From Alphaproteobacteria bacterium (GTDB taxonomy: Bacteria; Pseudomonadota; Alphaproteobacteria; Rickettsiales; 21-14-0-20-44-7), in contig JABDBO010000043.1 in NCBI GenBank assembly GCA_013288575.1, forward strand, positions 1 to 8,911: DNA of 8,911 bases. Direction: 5' to 3'. Both the position numbers and the translations under genes were made by a program. Of the stretch, positions 6,072 to 8,911 are shown one piece after another; position 1 is the first letter of the stretch; each line of letters begins with the position of its first letter. Under the pieces are notes generated by a model that was given only the letters and a program-made list of their open reading frames with translations, did not search any database and was not told where the DNA came from.

Positions 6072-6656
6072 TTATACTTTTGGGCACAACCCCATTCCGA
6101 TTAAAACATTTCTTGCTTCGCAAAGTGGCAGGCCAATCACATTTGTGTGTGAGCCTTTGATGTGTTGGATAAAACCAGCGCCGATGCCCATCAGTGTGAA
6201 ACTACCGGATTTACCTTGCCACTCACCTTGGTCGAGATACCAATTGATTTCATCAGCAGTCATATGTTTGAAGCGGACAGTTGTCTCAACTACCTTCACT
6301 GACCTCTGACCTCCTCCCTCTGACTTCTTGATAATGCACATCCCAGTATAGACGCGGTGGTTGCGGCCCTGCATTAGTGATAAATCGCGAAAAGCTTCAT
6401 CACGGTTTTCAGCTTTGCCAATTATGCGAGTACCAACAGCAACTAGTGTATCAGCGGCAATTATGACTGCGTCATTATGTTTGGCGGCAATTATTTCCGC
6501 TTTTTCTACGCCCATACGGCGGGCAAAATCTGCCGGTTTTTCTTTTTTGTTGGGCAGTTCGGGGATATCGGGAGATTCAATAATATCAGGCGCAAAGCCA
6601 ATTTGCGTAAGCAAGTCTTTCCGGCGGGGTGATGATGAAGCGAGCACGAGTTTCAT
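6072..6656 (-). CDS. maf: Maf-family nucleoside triphosphate pyrophosphatase
   Basis: Maf proteins are cytoplasmic pyrophosphatases that hydrolyse non-canonical or specific NTPs to NMP and PPi, thought to clean the nucleotide pool. The product has 194 residues, a normal length. Visible motifs are the N-terminal LASSSPRR (residues 5-12), AADT with the catalytic Asp69, GRNHRVYTGM (97-106) with the preceding Lys81 region, and the C-terminal GKSGSFTLMG (148-157) followed by GSHTNVIGLPL (168-178). The C-terminal motif is altered: the common YAIQG reads FTLMG here, replacing the Tyr and the Gln, which may change base specificity. The start ATG at 6656-6654 has only a weak GGTGG before it. In alphaproteobacteria maf commonly follows infA; here a plus-strand gene separates them. 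Confidence 0.92.
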   Translation of the reverse strand: MKLVLASSSPRRKDLLTQIGFAPDIIESPDIPELPNKKEKPADFARRMGVEKAEIIAAKHNDAVIIAADTLVAVGTRIIGKAENRDEAFRDLSLMQGRNHRVYTGMCIIKKSEGGGQRSVKVVETTVRFKHMTADEINWYLDQGEWQGKSGSFTLMGIGAGFIQHIKGSHTNVIGLPLCEARNVLIGMGLCPKV

Positions 6657-6716
6657 AACACCACCTTATGGCACATTTCTTGCTGCGTAAAGAGGTTAAC
6701 TTGAGCTGAGGGTTTC

Positions 6717-7074
6717 ATGTCTATTTCATCTATTGGAAATCATTACAGTTGGATGCCAAAGCCGGCAGTCAGCACTGCGCCAAAAAATTACTTCACCAAC
6801 TATTGCAATTCCTGCGCCGAGCGCTGATGCTGCTGCAACAATCGCCGCCGCGCCACCTGCCGCTGAACAGGAATTTATGAATTTCATGAAGGAAACCCCA
6901 TCGCAACAATATGAAGATTTATGGCTTCAACAACATGGGCTGACTAAACAGTCGCTGGCTGCCATGTCTCCTGAAGATCAGAAGAAGATTATGGATAAGA
7001 TGAAGCAGGATATTGAACAGAAAATTAAGGATGCGATGAAAAAGCAGGATCAGCGGGTAAATATTCTAACTTGA
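6717..7074 (+). CDS. Hypothetical protein with a charged C-terminal helix, apparently shifted by one base at an A6 run
   Basis: I do not recognise a characterised family. The best start is ATG 6717, with GAGGG four bases before it. That frame reads MSISSIGNHYSWMPKPAVST and then ends at a TGA after about 37 codons. Removing one A from the run at 6782-6787 joins it to the downstream frame, giving about 118 residues. These are an Ala/Pro-rich low-complexity stretch, then EFMNFMKETPSQQYEDLWLQ, HGLTKQSLAAMSPEDQKKIM and a highly charged amphipathic helix ending at 7074. The only start within the downstream frame is a TTG at 6733 with no ribosome-binding site, so a one-base indel or slippage is the better reading. 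The gene lies between maf and infA on the opposite strand, and its stop is one base from the infA stop. The second half is clearly coding in style. Confidence 0.6.
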
Positions 7075-7075
7075 G

Positions 7076-7294
7076 CTATTTCTTGCGCGTTTTGATGCGG
7101 CCTTTGGTGAGGTCATAAGGCGTCATTTCAACAGTAACCGAATCACCCATCAACACTTTAATGTGATTTTTCCGCATCTTGCCGGAAATATGCGCAAGAA
7201 TTGTGTGTCCATTCTCTAACTGCACGCGATACATGGTGTTAGGTAACACCTCGGTGACTTTGCCTTCGAATTCGATCAGATCTTCTTTTGCCAT
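7076..7294 (-). CDS. infA: Translation initiation factor IF-1
   Basis: IF-1 binds the ribosomal A site of the 30S subunit during initiation, together with IF-2 and IF-3. The product is a single S1/OB-fold domain of 72 residues, the standard length. It begins MAKEDLIEFEGKVTEVLPN, continues with YRVQLENGHTILAHISGKMR and ends MTPYDLTKGRIKTRKK, an arrangement typical of alphaproteobacterial IF-1. No Shine-Dalgarno is visible before the ATG at 7294-7292. A possible promoter, TTGGAA (7339-7334), 18 bases, TATTTT (7315-7310), would leave a leader of only about eight bases. The stop is one base from the stop of the convergent hypothetical gene. Confidence 0.97.
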   Translation of the reverse strand: MAKEDLIEFEGKVTEVLPNTMYRVQLENGHTILAHISGKMRKNHIKVLMGDSVTVEMTPYDLTKGRIKTRKK

Positions 7295-7403
7295 TCGGAA
7301 TAATTGTTTAAAATATGCAGACTACGTACAATATTCCAAAGCTTATTGCAAGTAGAGGTTTAGACTTTAAAATTTGATTAGCATATAGACGCTAAACACT
7401 TCA

Positions 7404-8198
7404 TTACCTCTGAGCTATTTGTTTATCTACTGGCATAGAGCTTCCTATTTCAATGCCATTAGGGAATCTGTCGCGATATAGCACTAACTGCGCCCAATAT
7501 TGTGGGGAATCTTGTAAAGGTGGTTTTGAGCTAGGTATTTGTCTTAAAATACCATCATCAATCGCCAGTTTCTTCCGTCTGACGATATCCATAAATTCAT
7601 ACGAATATGTCCACCCTCCCTTACATGGCTTGTTGGCGTTTTCTAATTTTATCACGGAATTAGAGTCAATGATGACCATTGTATCGGCGCCGTCTTCGCC
7701 TTTGATAATTCCAATATGCCTTTCATGCGGATCCCAGAACAACCAGCCTTTAGAGTATAAACTCTTTATCATATCGGTGAGCATCCGGGCTGCTTCATCT
7801 TTATTATATTTAGGATCGCCCCCAAGGAAACGCTCAATATATGGAACTGTAGTCACATGAAAAGTATTGTCGCTATGTATTATCGAAAGTGGCTGTAGTA
7901 TCTCAGGGAGTATTTCAGCTTCCAAATCATAATCAATTACCGGCAATTTTACTTCAACTTTGATTGCGTAGTTACTTACACCATCCGGCTGCACAAAAAG
8001 ACAAAAACCTCCAGTTTCTGTTCTTTGCCCCCGAATAAGCTTTATTTCCTTCTTATCAAATATCTTAATAAGACGTGCTCTTAAGTGTGGAGACTCGCAT
8101 AATGCTTTCTCTAATGCGGTTTTATTAGCAGGTGAATCACTCCAATAATTGCCAAATTCTTCAATAAGTCCTTTTATATCTACTAATATATCATCCAT
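7404..8198 (-). CDS. Divergent kinase-fold-like protein of unknown function
   Basis: This is a 264-residue protein that I cannot assign to a named family. Several segments appear in the order of a protein-kinase or aminoglycoside-phosphotransferase-like fold: TETGGFCLFV (residues 60-69) like a glycine-rich strand, YAIKVEV (77-83) with Lys80 as a candidate beta-3 lysine, acidic residues Glu95 and Glu99, VPYIERFLGG (118-127) like a hinge, GWLFWDPHERHIGII (151-165) resembling a DxHxxN catalytic loop with His161 in place of Asn, and VIIDSNS (175-181) where Asp178 would be the metal-binding Asp of DFG. It could be an active small kinase or a pseudokinase. The ATG at 8198-8196 is preferred over a TTG at 8285, which would add 29 weakly supported residues. 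There is no Shine-Dalgarno; a TTAA-N6-TTAA palindrome ends a few bases before the start. It lies between infA and the divergent glyQ. Confidence 0.6.
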   Translation of the reverse strand: MDDILVDIKGLIEEFGNYWSDSPANKTALEKALCESPHLRARLIKIFDKKEIKLIRGQRTETGGFCLFVQPDGVSNYAIKVEVKLPVIDYDLEAEILPEILQPLSIIHSDNTFHVTTVPYIERFLGGDPKYNKDEAARMLTDMIKSLYSKGWLFWDPHERHIGIIKGEDGADTMVIIDSNSVIKLENANKPCKGGWTYSYEFMDIVRRKKLAIDDGILRQIPSSKPPLQDSPQYWAQLVLYRDRFPNGIEIGSSMPVDKQIAQR

Positions 8199-8200
8199 AT

Positions 8201-8218
8201 AGTTAACATTTATTAACT
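8201..8218. promoter_or_regulatory. Inverted repeat AGTTAA-N6-TTAACT, CtrA-like
   Basis: AGTTAA (8201-8206) and TTAACT (8213-8218) form a perfect 6-base inverted repeat around six bases, giving TTAA-N6-TTAA, one base shorter than the canonical CtrA spacing. It ends two bases from the start codon of the kinase-like gene and lies about 60 bases upstream of the glyQ -35. The 15 bases AGTTAACATTTATTA also occur at 3513-3527 after the CtrA-type box, so the two control regions share sequence. It may be an operator for either gene. Confidence 0.35.
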
Positions 8219-8277
8219 GATAATTTGTCGTTTGTAAACTAAATAATGAGCCTAACCGGTAATAAGGAAGAGATAAA

Positions 8278-8306
8278 TTGACCAAAAATTCTAATACAAC
8301 TATAAA
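8278..8306 (+). promoter_or_regulatory. Strong putative promoter for glyQ, giving a leaderless transcript
   Basis: TTGACC (8278-8283), exactly 17 bases, and TATAAA (8301-8306) each match five of six sigma70 consensus positions. The -10 ends six bases before the glyQ ATG at 8313, so the expected transcription start falls at the start codon. No Shine-Dalgarno is present in the intervening bases. The spacing of -10 to ATG is the same as for the leftward ddl. Confidence 0.65.
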
Positions 8307-8312
8307 CCGTAC

Positions 8313-8911
8313 ATGAAAAACTTTCAGGATATTATTCTAACATTGCAGCGTTATTGGGCTGAGCGCGGTTGCGTAATTCTGCAACCGTGGGATATGAATG
8401 TGGGCGCGGGAACTTTCCACCCGGCAACGGTTTTGCGGGCACTTGGACCTGAACATTGGAATGCAGCTTATGTACAGCCTTCACGCCGCCCAAAAGATGG
8501 GCGTTATGGCGAGAACCCAAACCGGCTTGGGCATTATTACCAGTTTCAGGTGATATTAAAACCATCGCCAGAGAATATTCAGGAATTATATCTGGAAAGC
8601 CTTTACCAGCTTGGTATTGAAAAAGATAAACATGATATCCGCTTTGTCGAAGATGATTGGGAATCCCCTACCCTCGGTGCTTGGGGCCTTGGCTGGGAAG
8701 TTTGGTGCGATGGGATGGAAGTTTCGCAATTCACGTATTTTCAACAGGTTGGCGGCATCGAATGCAAGCCGGTTGCAGGTGAACTCACCTATGGGTTGGA
8801 GCGTTTGGCCATGTATATCCAGGGTGTTGAGAATGTTTTTGACTTGAAGTATAATGACAGCGTCACTTACGGCGATGTCTTTTTAAGACAGGAACGCGAA
8901 CACAGCGCCTA
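8313..8911 (+). CDS. glyQ: Glycyl-tRNA synthetase alpha subunit (runs off the right edge)
   Basis: GlyQ is the alpha subunit of the bacterial two-subunit glycyl-tRNA synthetase and carries the class II catalytic core; it pairs with GlyS to charge tRNA-Gly. The ATG at 8313 opens MKNFQDIILTLQRYWAERGC, and 199 residues are visible of about 290-300. Recognisable conserved stretches are GAGTFHPATVLRALGPE, YVQPSRRPKDGRYGENPNRL, HYYQFQVILKPSP, FVEDDWESPTLGAWGLGWEV, GMEVSQFTYFQQVGG, GELTYGLERLAMYIQGV and VTYGDVFLRQEREHSA. The frame is open to the window end. It has no Shine-Dalgarno; a strong promoter ends six bases before the ATG, so it is probably read from a leaderless mRNA. It is divergent from the kinase-like gene. 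glyS is expected downstream, outside the window. Confidence 0.96.
   Translation, partial: MKNFQDIILTLQRYWAERGCVILQPWDMNVGAGTFHPATVLRALGPEHWNAAYVQPSRRPKDGRYGENPNRLGHYYQFQVILKPSPENIQELYLESLYQLGIEKDKHDIRFVEDDWESPTLGAWGLGWEVWCDGMEVSQFTYFQQVGGIECKPVAGELTYGLERLAMYIQGVENVFDLKYNDSVTYGDVFLRQEREHSA

Noticed and set aside
5983..6309. Plus-strand open frame spanning the hook-like gene start and the maf end
   Set aside because: It is antisense to the conserved Maf C-terminus and has no supporting signals.
7453..7860. Plus-strand open frame of 135 codons opposite the kinase-like gene
   Set aside because: The minus-strand frame is longer and carries ordered motif-like segments; this one has no promoter, ribosome-binding site or recognisable sequence.
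8199..8285. TTG start extending the kinase-like protein by 29 residues
   Set aside because: It has no ribosome-binding site, and the extension overlaps the glyQ promoter and the TTAA palindrome; the ATG at 8198 is more likely.
8332..8565. Minus-strand open frame inside glyQ
   Set aside because: It is antisense to highly conserved GlyQ sequence.

Overview
The window looks like part of an alphaproteobacterial chromosome with moderate-to-low GC (estimated by eye). The evidence is the IF-1 sequence, which is of the alphaproteobacterial type, the infA/maf neighbourhood, a ddl-ftsQ-ftsA order, and an exact CtrA-type box (TTAA-N7-TTAA) just after ftsA. Nothing allows a genus call. An uncultured or host-associated lineage is possible but unproven. 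No tRNA, rRNA, CRISPR array or recognisable transposase gene was found.

Left part (1-3480): a rearranged piece of the division and cell-wall (dcw) cluster. The first 56 codons of a D-Ala-D-Ala ligase gene (ddl) run leftwards off the window from their own promoter. About 550 bp away the C-terminal half of a ddl lies in the opposite direction, directly upstream of ftsQ and ftsA. Between the two ddl parts is a small Gly/Asn/aromatic-rich reading frame that appears broken by one base at a T7 run. At the ftsQ-ftsA junction a GC-rich, structured segment of about 112 bp sits between two copies of the ftsA ribosome-binding and start region.

Middle (3480-6660): where ftsZ would be expected, a CtrA-type box precedes a 60-residue single-span membrane protein instead. 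Facing it is a 742-residue protein with two copies of a flagellar-hook middle domain (FlgE D2/FlaE type) and two copies of a further domain of about 140 residues, but without the terminal helices a hook protein needs to polymerise. Upstream of it on the same strand is maf, a nucleotide pyrophosphatase gene.

Right part (6660-8911): a hypothetical gene, probably shifted at an A6 run, lies on the plus strand between maf and infA, which are often neighbours in this class. Then come infA, a divergent kinase-fold-like protein of unknown role, and on the plus strand the first two thirds of glyQ. Several genes (ddl, the ORF at 282, glyQ) have a good -10 box only 6-7 bases before the ATG and no Shine-Dalgarno sequence, so leaderless mRNAs are likely. 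ftsA and the hook-like gene have clear Shine-Dalgarno sequences.

No complete new system is demonstrated. The best leads are the split and inverted ddl, the duplicated ftsA start region, the orphan hook-domain protein and the kinase-like protein. Chimeric assembly and single-base indels are real alternatives for some of these.
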